In this document: positions 1 to 6,407 of the stretch, piece by piece
How the letters are laid out: every line of letters begins with the position of its first letter
Numbering within the stretch: the first letter of the stretch is position 1
Assembly (NCBI GenBank): GCA_025996865.1
Contig: BNTV01000165.1
Coordinates: 1 to 8,170 of the forward strand
DNA length: 8,170 nucleotides
Direction of reading: 5' to 3'
DNA from: Bacteroidia bacterium
GTDB taxonomy: Bacteria; Bacteroidota; Bacteroidia; Bacteroidales; Azobacteroidaceae
Notes under the pieces: generated by a model
What the model saw: the letters and a program-made list of their open reading frames with translations, nothing else
What the model was told of the DNA's origin: nothing
Databases searched by the model: none
Program-made: the position numbers and the translations under genes

Positions 1-705
1 AAACGGGAGAAAGAACATTTGGCGCAAATGTTGACCATTGCTCGCGATTATGGTCGCTCCAAAGGTTTCAAAGGAACTTTCCTGATTGAACCGAAACCAA
101 TGGAACCGACTAAACATCAATACGATGTGGACTCGGAAACTGTTATCGGCTTCTTGCGCGCACACGGTTTAGACAAAGATTTCAAACTGAATATCGAAGT
201 CAATCACGCTACTTTGGCAGGTCATACGTTTGAACATGAACTGCAAGCAGCAGCCGACGCAGGTCTGTTAGGCTCTATCGACGCCAACCGCGGCGACTCT
301 CAAAATGGCTGGGATACCGACCAATTCCCCCTCGACATCAACGAATTAACTCAAGCTTGGCTGGTAATCTTACAAGCAGGTGGTTTGGGCAACGGCGGTA
401 CAAACTTCGATGCCAAAACACGCCGCAGTTCGACCGATTTGGACGATATTTTCATTGCCCACATCTCCGGTATGGATGCTTTTGCACGCGCCTTGGAAAC
501 AGCAGCCGCGATTTTGGAACAATCGCCTTACAAAAAAATGCTTACCGACCGCTACGCTTCTTTTGATGCTGGAGAAGGCAAAAAATTTGAAGAAGGCAAA
601 TCATCGCTCGAAGACTTGGTCGCTTATGCTAAAAAGAATGGCGAACCGAAACAAATCAGCGGAAAACAGGAGCTTTACGAAGCAATTGTTAATATGTATG
701 TCTAA
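1..705 (+). CDS. xylA: Xylose isomerase, C-terminal part (5' end outside window)
   Basis: This is the C-terminal 234 residues of D-xylose isomerase, the cytoplasmic metal-dependent enzyme that converts D-xylose to D-xylulose. The frame is open from base 1, so the TTG at 19 is not the real start; about 200 N-terminal residues of a roughly 440-residue family are off the window. Visible hallmarks, numbered from base 1, are [13 protein letters not shown] (metal-ligand Glu30, Lys32), [16 protein letters not shown] (Glu66, His69), SIDANRGD (Asp94), GWDTDQFP (Asp105, Asp107) and [11 protein letters not shown] (Asp137). All the expected metal ligands of this half are present, so the enzyme looks functional. 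It ends in TAA, which shares its last A with the ATG of the downstream xylose symporter, so the two are almost certainly co-transcribed and probably translationally coupled. The family assignment is very secure. Confidence 0.97.
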   Translation, partial: KREKEHLAQMLTIARDYGRSKGFKGTFLIEPKPMEPTKHQYDVDSETVIGFLRAHGLDKDFKLNIEVNHATLAGHTFEHELQAAADAGLLGSIDANRGDSQNGWDTDQFPLDINELTQAWLVILQAGGLGNGGTNFDAKTRRSSTDLDDIFIAHISGMDAFARALETAAAILEQSPYKKMLTDRYASFDAGEGKKFEEGKSSLEDLVAYAKKNGEPKQISGKQELYEAIVNMYV

Positions 706-707
706 TG
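703..707 (+). promoter_or_regulatory. xylA stop / xylE start overlap (TAATG)
   Basis: The TAA stop of xylA and the ATG start of the symporter share one A. No clear Shine-Dalgarno sequence precedes the ATG, so re-initiation by ribosomes that finish xylA is the likely way the symporter is translated. The overlap is seen directly; the coupling is inferred. Confidence 0.8.
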
Positions 708-2099
708 GAAAAGCAATATAATTCGCTTTATATTTTCGCAATCACCCTGGTCGCTACGATCGGGGGATTGCTTTTCGGCTACGACACGGCGGTGATTTCC
801 GGAACGGTGGAATCGCTGAGAGTTTATTTGATAGAACCCAACGGATTGAGTTTCTTTGCTTTGGGAGCAACGGTGTCAAGCGCATTAATCGGCTGTATCA
901 TAGGCGGTTTTATTTCCGGATACTTATCTTCCCGTTATGGTCGGAAAAATTCTCTGTCAATAGCGGCCGTTTTATTTTTGATAGCCGCTTTGGGTTCGGC
1001 TTATCCCGAATTTCCCTTTTTTACCCAAGGGGTGAGTTCAATGGGTGTACTTTGGTCTTTCAATTTCTATCGCATCATCGGCGGGGTTGGCGTAGGTTTG
1101 GCTTCTGCGGTTTGTCCGATGTATATCGGTGAAATTGCGCCGGCGAACATTCGGGGACGTTTGGTTTCCTTCAACCAGTTTGCCATTATCTTTGGGATGT
1201 TGGTCGTTTATTTTGTGAACTGGGGTATTGCCAAAGGGCAAACGCCGGAATGGATTCACGACACCGGTTGGCGTTATATGTTCCTGTCCGGAACGATTCC
1301 CTCTCTGCTGTTTGGATTTTTGCTGTTTTTCGTGCCTGAAACGCCTCGATATTTAAGTTTGATACATCAGGATGACAAGGCTTTGAAGGTTTTGGAAAAA
1401 ATCAATGTTTCTAAGGAACGGGCAACTGCCATTCTGAAAGAAATTCAAGCTACACTGGGTGAATCCGCGAAGAGTAAATTGACTGCTTATGGGGTAGGGG
1501 TTATCGTTATTGGTATCTTAATATCTGTATTTCAGCAATTTGTAGGAATCAATGTCGCCTTGTATTATGCTCCGGAAATCTTCAAGGGTATGGGAGCCGG
1601 TACGGATGCCGCCATGTTGCAAACCATTGTGATGGGCTTAGTGAATGTGATTTTCACCGTTTTAGCAATTGTAACGGTAGATAAGTGGGGACGGAAACCG
1701 CTTTTGGTAACGGGTTCTATCGGTATGGCAGTTGGGATGTTTGCGATTTCGGCTTTGGCTTTCAAACAGGTTATCGGCGTTTGGACTTTGGTGTTTATCA
1801 TTATTTACACGGCTTCATTCATGATGTCCTGGGGTCCGATTTGTTGGGTGCTGATTTCGGAAATTTTTCCGAATAAGATTCGCGGTCAAGCAGTTGCGAT
1901 TGCCGTAGCGGCGCAATGGGCAGCCAACTACTTTATTTCTTCGACTTATCCCCCGATGATGGAATTCAGTAGCGGGCTTACTTACGGTTTCTATGGATTG
2001 ATGGCCGTTCTTTCCGCTATCTTCGTATGGATTTGGGTTCCGGAAACTAAAGGTAAGACTTTGGAGGAAATGGAAGGGCTTTGGAAGAAACGGAAGTAA
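705..2099 (+). CDS. xylE: D-xylose:H+ symporter (MFS sugar porter, XylE type)
   Basis: This is a 464-residue inner-membrane transporter of the MFS sugar-porter family, predicted to import D-xylose with a proton. Family motifs run in order: GGLLFGYDTAVISG in TM1 with Asp27 at the position of the E. coli XylE proton-coupling aspartate; SRYGRKNSL in loop 2-3; FYRIIGG (Arg123); SFNQFA (Gln158); PETPRYL after TM6; QQFVGIN (Gln277, Gln278, Asn283); DKWGRKPLL; WVLISEIFPNKIRG (Trp381); AQWAANYF (Gln404, Trp405); and PETKGKTLEEME at the C-terminus. These match the sugar-binding residues known in E. coli XylE, including the two-Gln and Gln-Trp pairs. The ATG overlaps the xylA stop by one base (TAATG), which supports this start and the xylose substrate. 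Length is normal for the family. Confidence 0.95.
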   Translation: MEKQYNSLYIFAITLVATIGGLLFGYDTAVISGTVESLRVYLIEPNGLSFFALGATVSSALIGCIIGGFISGYLSSRYGRKNSLSIAAVLFLIAALGSAYPEFPFFTQGVSSMGVLWSFNFYRIIGGVGVGLASAVCPMYIGEIAPANIRGRLVSFNQFAIIFGMLVVYFVNWGIAKGQTPEWIHDTGWRYMFLSGTIPSLLFGFLLFFVPETPRYLSLIHQDDKALKVLEKINVSKERATAILKEIQATLGESAKSKLTAYGVGVIVIGILISVFQQFVGINVALYYAPEIFKGMGAGTDAAMLQTIVMGLVNVIFTVLAIVTVDKWGRKPLLVTGSIGMAVGMFAISALAFKQVIGVWTLVFIIIYTASFMMSWGPICWVLISEIFPNKIRGQAVAIAVAAQWAANYFISSTYPPMMEFSSGLTYGFYGLMAVLSAIFVWIWVPETKGKTLEEMEGLWKKRK

Positions 2100-2149
2100 A
2101 GTTTTAAACGAGGCTGTCTGAAAAGTCCCTTTTGTGTATTGTTTTTTGT
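2100..2149. other. Convergent intergenic gap with a weak palindrome
   Basis: This 50-bp gap lies between two genes that converge. It holds GAGGCTGTCTGAAAAGTCC (2110-2128), which resembles terminal repeats of some Bacteroidota insertion sequences as I recall them, and a small palindrome AAAAG-TCC-CTTTT (2121-2133). The palindrome is followed on the + strand by T-rich sequence and might end transcription weakly in both directions. No strong GC hairpin with a U tract is present, so it is not called a terminator. Confidence 0.4.
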
Positions 2150-3535
2150 TTATCGTTGGTTGTTTGTCCGTACACTTGGTTTCCCGGGAACGGGGATATG
2201 GTACTTGGACATATCCACATTTTTGAGAGACAAGTCCGGCGGCAACAGGTTCAAGTCCGAACCGAGCATTTCGTCCCAGGTCACATCTTTGCCCGTATAG
2301 GCCGATATGCGTCCCATGATTGCCGTCAGCGTGGAAACGGCCGTTGCTTCGGCATGGCTGATCGGTTGGTTGTCGCGGATATGATTCACGAAATTGACGT
2401 GTTCCAGCACAAAGGCATTGGTCTGTTTAAATTCGTCTTTTTCCTTTTGGTTGTCGAATTGCCACACGATCTTTCCTTTGAGGTTTTTGATGATGCCGTC
2501 GCTTGACCATGAACCCTTTGTACCGAGTATGTGTTCGGAAATATTGTTTGAGCAACCGTCCATCTGACGGCTGAGACTGTTGACGTGGAAACCGCCTTCA
2601 TAGAGGTAATCTACGGCAAACATATCATACTGGTCGCCTGTTGAGCGGTGATGATGCGCTCCAAAACCGGTCGCTTTTACCGGTTTTTTCCCCGTAAACC
2701 AGTTGATAACGTCAATATTGTGGATATGCTGTTCTACAATATGGTCGCCGGACAGCCATGTATAGTTTCCCCAGTCGCGAATCATGCCTTCTACGTCCGT
2801 CCATCCTTTTTCCTTGTTCCGATACCAGTGCGAGCCGGTGTTCCAGTAGATATTGGCAGCCAGGATTTCGCCAATCACTCCTCTCTGTACCTGTTTATAT
2901 CCTTCGATATAGACTCGCTGATGATGACGTTGCGTGCCGGTAATCACGACAAGCCCTTTAGCAAGCGCTTCTCTGGACGTGGCAATAACCGAACGGGCGC
3001 CGACAGGGTCAACAGCAACCGGTTTTTCCAGAAATGCATGTTTCCCGGCTTCTACGGCAGCCTTGAAATGGACGGGACGAAAGACGGGCGGGGTTGCCAG
3101 CAGGACGACATCCACGCCTGATGCGATCACTTTCTCATAGCTGTCGAAGCCGACAAAACACCGGTCTTTTGGAATGTCCTGACCGAACTTTTCGTTGAGG
3201 TCTTTACGCGCCTCTTCCAACTTGTCCGGGAACACGTCTCCCAGTGCGACAATGGAGACGTCCGGTGCAGCCGACAGGAAATCCCGGGCGACGCCGACCC
3301 CACGATTGCCGCAACCGATAAGGCCTGCTTTCAGCGGTTTGCCGTCTTTGGCTTTGTTGGGTAGTGAGGCGGGAATGTTCCATTTCGATTCGGGGAGCAG
3401 GGGCGTCAAGCCGGATGTTCTGCCATCACGGCTACAGGAAGACAGCATTACGCCCGCCGTTCCGAGCGTTCCAACCGCTCCTGCCGTTACAGCGCTTGAG
3501 AGAAACTCTCTTCTGTTCAATAAATTTTTGTTCAT
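2150..3535 (-). CDS. Tat-exported Gfo/Idh/MocA oxidoreductase, probable lipoprotein; candidate glycoside 3-dehydrogenase
   Basis: This is a 461-residue NAD(P)-dependent oxidoreductase of the Gfo/Idh/MocA family. The N-terminus has a twin-arginine signal (NRREFLSS, Arg8-Arg9) and a hydrophobic stretch ending in the lipobox LSSC (Cys34), so it is probably exported folded with its cofactor and lipid-anchored. The Rossmann motif GLIGCGNRG (Gly74, Gly76, Gly79) is followed by an acidic residue, Asp100 in ALGDVF, which favours NAD(H) over NADP(H). The family motif EKPVAVDP gives the likely catalytic Lys171, and DHIVEQHIHNIDVINW carries the His/Asp pair of the substrate domain. It is the last gene of the leftward cluster, after two DUF1080 genes; this company points to oxidation of glycosides at C3 and perhaps reduction of the keto sugar afterwards. 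Exact substrate cannot be read from the sequence. The ATG sits after an A-rich leader, and the signal peptide fits this start. Confidence 0.88.
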   Translation of the reverse strand: MNKNLLNRREFLSSAVTAGAVGTLGTAGVMLSSCSRDGRTSGLTPLLPESKWNIPASLPNKAKDGKPLKAGLIGCGNRGVGVARDFLSAAPDVSIVALGDVFPDKLEEARKDLNEKFGQDIPKDRCFVGFDSYEKVIASGVDVVLLATPPVFRPVHFKAAVEAGKHAFLEKPVAVDPVGARSVIATSREALAKGLVVITGTQRHHQRVYIEGYKQVQRGVIGEILAANIYWNTGSHWYRNKEKGWTDVEGMIRDWGNYTWLSGDHIVEQHIHNIDVINWFTGKKPVKATGFGAHHHRSTGDQYDMFAVDYLYEGGFHVNSLSRQMDGCSNNISEHILGTKGSWSSDGIIKNLKGKIVWQFDNQKEKDEFKQTNAFVLEHVNFVNHIRDNQPISHAEATAVSTLTAIMGRISAYTGKDVTWDEMLGSDLNLLPPDLSLKNVDMSKYHIPVPGKPSVRTNNQR

Positions 3536-3553
3536 GATAACTCTGTTTTTTTT

Positions 3554-3583
3554 GAACCGTCCAGTCCAAGGTCGGACAGGTTC
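3554..3583 (-). other. Stem-loop in the leader of the oxidoreductase gene
   Basis: GAACC (3554-3558) pairs with GGTTC (3579-3583), and GTCC (3559-3562) pairs with GGAC (3574-3577) across a one-base bulge and an 11-base loop. On the minus strand the hairpin is followed by eight A residues and, about 18 bases on, by the ATG of the oxidoreductase. The run is A rather than U, so it does not look like an intrinsic terminator for leftward transcription. An mRNA processing or stability element is possible. Confidence 0.5.
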
Positions 3584-3591
3584 TGTATTCT

Positions 3592-3619
3592 TAACTCTTA
3601 ATTCTTAACTTTTAACTCT
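3592..3619. repeat. Heptad tandem array, four units (consensus TARYTYT)
   Basis: Four adjoining 7-bp units read TAACTCT, TAATTCT, TAACTTT and TAACTCT on the + strand. Their right-hand part lies inside the 3' end of the DUF1080 gene: its last codons and its TAA stop (3605-3607) are made from the array. The same unit recurs at 5370-5411. Because the unit length is not a multiple of three and each junction contains TAA on both strands, a few units close all reading frames. Confidence 0.8.
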
Positions 3620-4444
3620 TATATTTCTCCATCGGCATTTGGCGCCTTCCGTCCACGAACCTTTTCCGCCGTGAACCTGAAACGCAATATGTCCTTCCCT
3701 TCCTAATTTTTCCGCCAGTTCTTCCTTTTTGTACAGCGGGCTGGCACATGTTTCACCGTCAAAATCGGCGATCATCACGCCGTTGATCCATGTGGTGATG
3801 CGCGGATATTTACCTGTGCAACGGATGCGCAACGTGTTCCACCGGCCGATTTTCCATGCCTTCTTCCATTCTTCCGGAGAACAGTTGTAGCGCAGGAAAC
3901 CTTCCCCCCATGCCTCCTTACGCGGATCCGGTTTTGTTTCAAAACCGGTCAAGCGGCCGTTCGCATCCAAGATACGGTTGATGAAAAACGGACGGATATA
4001 CATCCGGTCTTTTTCTTCCGTTGAGATATAGGCCACATGCCCCTGATCATGGTAATCTACATAGATCTGAAAACATTCGCCCCGGTCGTTGCAGCGGATA
4101 AATACGCCGCTGTCCACGCCCCAGTCGGGCGCCAGTTCCACTTCCAGTTCAAAATCGCCGTACTTCTTGTCGGACATCAGGATGCCCCCGTTGCCCGAAC
4201 CGGGCGGGTCCTGTTCGCCCGTCAACGTACCGTTTTCTACCTGCCAGCGGCCACCTGTGCCGTGTCCGATTTTTTGTTGATTGGTATGCCATCCGTTGAG
4301 GCTTTTACCGTCAAACAAACGAACCCATTTCTTCTTTTTCTCATACCCGTTAGCCATCAAGTCTGTTCGAAAGGCCAGTAACAGTGCAGGCGCCATTGTC
4401 AGGCGGGCTAACATTTCCCTGCGTGTAATACAATTATTATTCAT
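3605..4444 (-). CDS. DUF1080 (3-keto-glycoside hydrolase/lyase family) protein A, Tat-like signal
   Basis: This is a 279-residue protein of the DUF1080 family (PF06439, named 3-keto-disaccharide hydrolase), with a concanavalin-like jelly-roll fold. Family hallmarks are VRLFDGKSLNGWH (residues 41-53), WQVENGTLTG (67-76), KYGDFELEVEL (94-104), DSGVFIRC (111-118), RWNTLRIRCTGKYPRITTWING (201-222) and the closing WRNIRVKS. The N-terminus MNNNCITRREMLARL carries a twin arginine (Arg8-Arg9) followed by a short hydrophobic stretch, a Tat-like export signal; a cleavage site is not obvious. Its expected role is to act on a 3-keto-glycoside made by the neighbouring oxidoreductase, cleaving the bond or hydrating the elimination product. 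It is 42 bp downstream of the other DUF1080 gene and differs from it strongly. Its last residues are encoded by the heptad array, so the natural C-terminus may have been altered by that repeat. Confidence 0.87.
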   Translation of the reverse strand: MNNNCITRREMLARLTMAPALLLAFRTDLMANGYEKKKKWVRLFDGKSLNGWHTNQQKIGHGTGGRWQVENGTLTGEQDPPGSGNGGILMSDKKYGDFELEVELAPDWGVDSGVFIRCNDRGECFQIYVDYHDQGHVAYISTEEKDRMYIRPFFINRILDANGRLTGFETKPDPRKEAWGEGFLRYNCSPEEWKKAWKIGRWNTLRIRCTGKYPRITTWINGVMIADFDGETCASPLYKKEELAEKLGREGHIAFQVHGGKGSWTEGAKCRWRNIRVKS

Positions 4445-4486
4445 GTCGTAAAATGTTAAAAAACATATTTATAGTACTTTTCTTTT
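4445..4486 (-). other. Short AT-rich gap between the two DUF1080 genes
   Basis: This 42-bp gap contains a small palindrome (ATGTT-AAAA-AACAT on the + strand, 4453-4466) close to the downstream start. No heptad array, promoter consensus or terminator is visible, so the two DUF1080 genes are probably read from one transcript. Confidence 0.45.
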
Positions 4487-5317
4487 TCATAATTCTCTGA
4501 TCCAGATATTCCTGAAACCGACAGGCGCGCTTTCGTCGGCGTGAGCCTGCAGGCGGACAGGGCCTTTACCGTGCTCCACCACTTGAGGCAATCCGATATA
4601 GGGCGTTGTTCCGCTTATTTGCGTATTGTTTTGAATCAGAATCCCGTTATGCAACACTGTCACGACAGGTCGGGTACGGTAAGTTCCGTCAGACTTGAAT
4701 GTGGGTGCAGTGTAAATAATATCGTAAGTATTCCATTCACCGGGCGGATTCATTGCATTCGCTAATGGAGCGGTTTGCTTGTAGATGCTTCCTGCCTGAC
4801 CGTTGGCATAGGTGACGCTGTTGTACGAATCCAGTATCTGGACTTCGTAAATGCCTTGCAGGAACACGCCACTGTTGCCCCTCAACTGGCTTTCACCTTT
4901 TATACCTTCCGGTATCCGCCATTCGATATGGAACTGGAAATCACCAAACACCTGCCTGGTTTGAATGTCGCCGGCCTGCTTGTTTACTGTCAGCACGCCA
5001 TCCTTGACGATCCATTGGGCATTGCTGCCTTCCGTACTTTGGAATTTCGACAGATCCTTGCCTTTCACAAGAACGTTTTTGTCCGGTGCTTTTTCCCACT
5101 GTGACAAGTCCTTGCCGTCAAAGAGAATAATGGCGTCCGAAGGTGGAGCTGTAAATTCTTTTTTGTTCGACTTTCCCGGAGTTACCACTTTCGGCTGCGG
5201 TGTCCAAAACTCCGTCATCTCGTGCGTCATCGGTTGTGGCGCAGGGTAGTCTTCTTTCTGTCCATAGACAGTGACTGTCCCTAATAACAATAATGTAATA
5301 CCTGTAACTGTTTTCAT
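4487..5317 (-). CDS. DUF1080 (3-keto-glycoside hydrolase/lyase family) protein B, Sec signal
   Basis: This is a 276-residue DUF1080-family protein. It has an ordinary Sec signal peptide, MKTVTGITLLLLGTVTVYGQ, with likely cleavage near residue 19, so it acts in the periplasm or further out. After a proline-rich spacer (20-60) come DAIILFDGKDLSQWE (61-75), QWIVKDGVLTV (101-111), FGDFQFHIEWRIP (124-136), RGNSGVFLQGIYEVQILDSY (146-165), GEWNTYDIIYTAP (193-205) and the end motif GFRNIWIREL. It represents the longer subtype with the YEVQILDSY and GSIYKQTAP segments, which protein A lacks. A local repetition is visible, DGKDLSQWE (67-75) and KGKDLSKFQ (85-93), in an insertion after the first strand. 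Two differing DUF1080 proteins side by side fit a two-step lyase plus hydratase scheme, but which does which cannot be told from sequence. The ATG is supported by the signal peptide. Confidence 0.88.
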   Translation of the reverse strand: MKTVTGITLLLLGTVTVYGQKEDYPAPQPMTHEMTEFWTPQPKVVTPGKSNKKEFTAPPSDAIILFDGKDLSQWEKAPDKNVLVKGKDLSKFQSTEGSNAQWIVKDGVLTVNKQAGDIQTRQVFGDFQFHIEWRIPEGIKGESQLRGNSGVFLQGIYEVQILDSYNSVTYANGQAGSIYKQTAPLANAMNPPGEWNTYDIIYTAPTFKSDGTYRTRPVVTVLHNGILIQNNTQISGTTPYIGLPQVVEHGKGPVRLQAHADESAPVGFRNIWIREL

Positions 5318-5338
5318 CTTCTAAAGGGAGCCCCCCTG

Positions 5339-5351
5339 CCCCCGAAGGGGG
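5339..5351 (-). other. GC-rich hairpin with TTCG-type loop in the DUF1080-B leader
   Basis: CCCCC-GAA-GGGGG on the + strand gives, in the leftward RNA, a C-rich/G-rich hairpin capped by UUCG, an unusually stable loop. A further C-run, GCCCCCC (5330-5336), lies beside it and could pair instead with the same strand. The hairpin ends 21 bases before the DUF1080-B start. Such short GC-rich elements in AT-rich Bacteroidota spacers are often interspersed; a role in transcript processing or translation is possible, not shown. Confidence 0.6.
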
Positions 5352-5369
5352 AGAGAGACAGCAATTTTT

Positions 5370-5411
5370 TAGTTCTTAACTCTTAGTTTTTAACTCTTAA
5401 CTCTTAACTCT
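5370..5411. repeat. Heptad tandem array, six units (consensus TARYTYT)
   Basis: Six adjoining 7-bp units read TAGTTCT, TAACTCT, TAGTTTT and then three perfect TAACTCT on the + strand. The array sits 4 bases past the stop codon of the TIM-barrel isomerase gene and next to the GC-rich hairpin. It shares its unit with the array at 3592-3619, which also lies at a gene's 3' end. Confidence 0.85.
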
Positions 5412-5415
5412 TATT

Positions 5416-6348
5416 TTACGAGGGATCTACTTCCCTGTAAGCCTTGATAATCGCCATTTCACCTTCTTTTCCGGGTATGCTTTGTCCGTGTTCGAGCGAA
5501 ATAACCTCACTGTATTTCCGGTTGAAAAGGTAGCGGAAAATATTTTTGTAGTTGATTTCTCCGCTTCCGGGTTCATTGCGTCCGGGATTGTCTCCTGTAT
5601 GAATCGATCCGATATAATCCCAACACGCCTCCAGATTGGGGATGAGATTTCCTTCCGTGATTTGCTGGTGATAAAGATCGTTCACCATTTTACAACAGGG
5701 ATGATTCACTGCCACGCAAATCAGTTTTGCCTGGGTGGTGCGGGTCAGGAATACACCCGGATGATTAACCAGCGTATTCAGCGGCTCCATCACCAGTTCC
5801 AGTCCGGCATTGCCCACAATGTCGCAACATATCCTCAGATTTTCAATCACATTGGCTGTCTGATACTCGACATGCAGTTTGGAATCCGCATTCCCCAGCA
5901 CAACCAGCCCCTTCCTGATGCCGGTACGTTTCTGCACTTCCAGACCTGCCAGCATTTTCTCCTTCAACATATCCCTGACGGAAGCATCATTCAAAACGAA
6001 ATGTGTTCCTCCGGCTGTTTTCAGTGAGAATTGCCCCAGTTCCAGACCTAATCGGCGAGCTTCGTTGGCGATTTTTTCCTGTTCGGCCGGTGGTCTGCCG
6101 ATCATGCCCAAGTCGTATGCTGCCCGGAAACCCTGGTCGGCAATAAATTTCAAGTTGTCTATCGGATCTTTCCCTGCGTGTCCGTTAAACATTCCCAGCG
6201 TGGGGGCATACTTCAATGTGAATTTTGCACTGTTCGAAGCGCTGCTGAAAGCAGTTCCGGTCGCCGCCACCGAAGGTGCCGCATATCCGCCCAGTCCGGC
6301 AAGTACGGCGCCGCCGGCTACATTCTTAATAAAATTTCTTCGTTCCAT
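5416..6348 (-). CDS. Tat-exported sugar isomerase/epimerase-like TIM-barrel protein
   Basis: This is a 310-residue protein of the xylose-isomerase-like TIM-barrel family (PF01261), close in style to hydroxypyruvate isomerase. The N-terminus MERRNFIKNVAGGAVLAGLGG is a clear Tat signal (RRxFIK, Arg3-Arg4), with a likely cleavage after SVAA near residue 29. Candidate metal ligands and active-site residues are Glu188 in VMEPLN, Asp224 and His227 in NDLYHQQ, His250 in SIHTGD, Glu259 and Glu264 in GRNEPGSGEINY, and Glu286 in SLEHG; these match the conserved pattern of the family. Likely substrates are free or keto sugars, in this context perhaps the product of the DUF1080 step; true hydroxypyruvate isomerisation is less likely outside the cytoplasm. 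It follows the transporter gene by 59 bp and precedes DUF1080-B by about 100 bp. The ATG fits the signal peptide and has an A-rich leader. Confidence 0.87.
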   Translation of the reverse strand: MERRNFIKNVAGGAVLAGLGGYAAPSVAATGTAFSSASNSAKFTLKYAPTLGMFNGHAGKDPIDNLKFIADQGFRAAYDLGMIGRPPAEQEKIANEARRLGLELGQFSLKTAGGTHFVLNDASVRDMLKEKMLAGLEVQKRTGIRKGLVVLGNADSKLHVEYQTANVIENLRICCDIVGNAGLELVMEPLNTLVNHPGVFLTRTTQAKLICVAVNHPCCKMVNDLYHQQITEGNLIPNLEACWDYIGSIHTGDNPGRNEPGSGEINYKNIFRYLFNRKYSEVISLEHGQSIPGKEGEMAIIKAYREVDPS

Positions 6349-6407
6349 ATTTTTTTATTTTTTATTGTTATATCTGTTATTTTAATACATGATTATCCTT
6401 GTTAACA
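6349..6407 (-). promoter_or_regulatory. AT-rich leader of the isomerase gene
   Basis: The 59 bp between transporter and isomerase genes is almost all A and T, with a long A-rich run directly before the isomerase ATG, as is usual for translation starts in Bacteroidota that do not use Shine-Dalgarno pairing. A TTTG is present but no matching TAnnTTTG at the right distance, so no promoter is claimed. Confidence 0.35.

Noticed and set aside
2648..3121. + strand open frame opposite the Gfo/Idh gene (157 codons)
   Set aside because: Antisense shadow; no recognisable domain, and the minus-strand gene is intact.
5339..5370. Intrinsic terminator read on the + strand (GC hairpin and then T6)
   Set aside because: The T-run is about 14 bases past the hairpin, and all genes here are on the minus strand, so a + strand terminator would have no obvious transcript to end.
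3592..5411. CRISPR array
   Set aside because: The repeated unit is 7 bp in direct tandem without spacers, and no cas gene is present.
5482..6027. + strand open frame opposite the TIM-barrel isomerase (181 codons)
   Set aside because: Antisense shadow of a gene with a clear Tat signal and conserved active-site residues.
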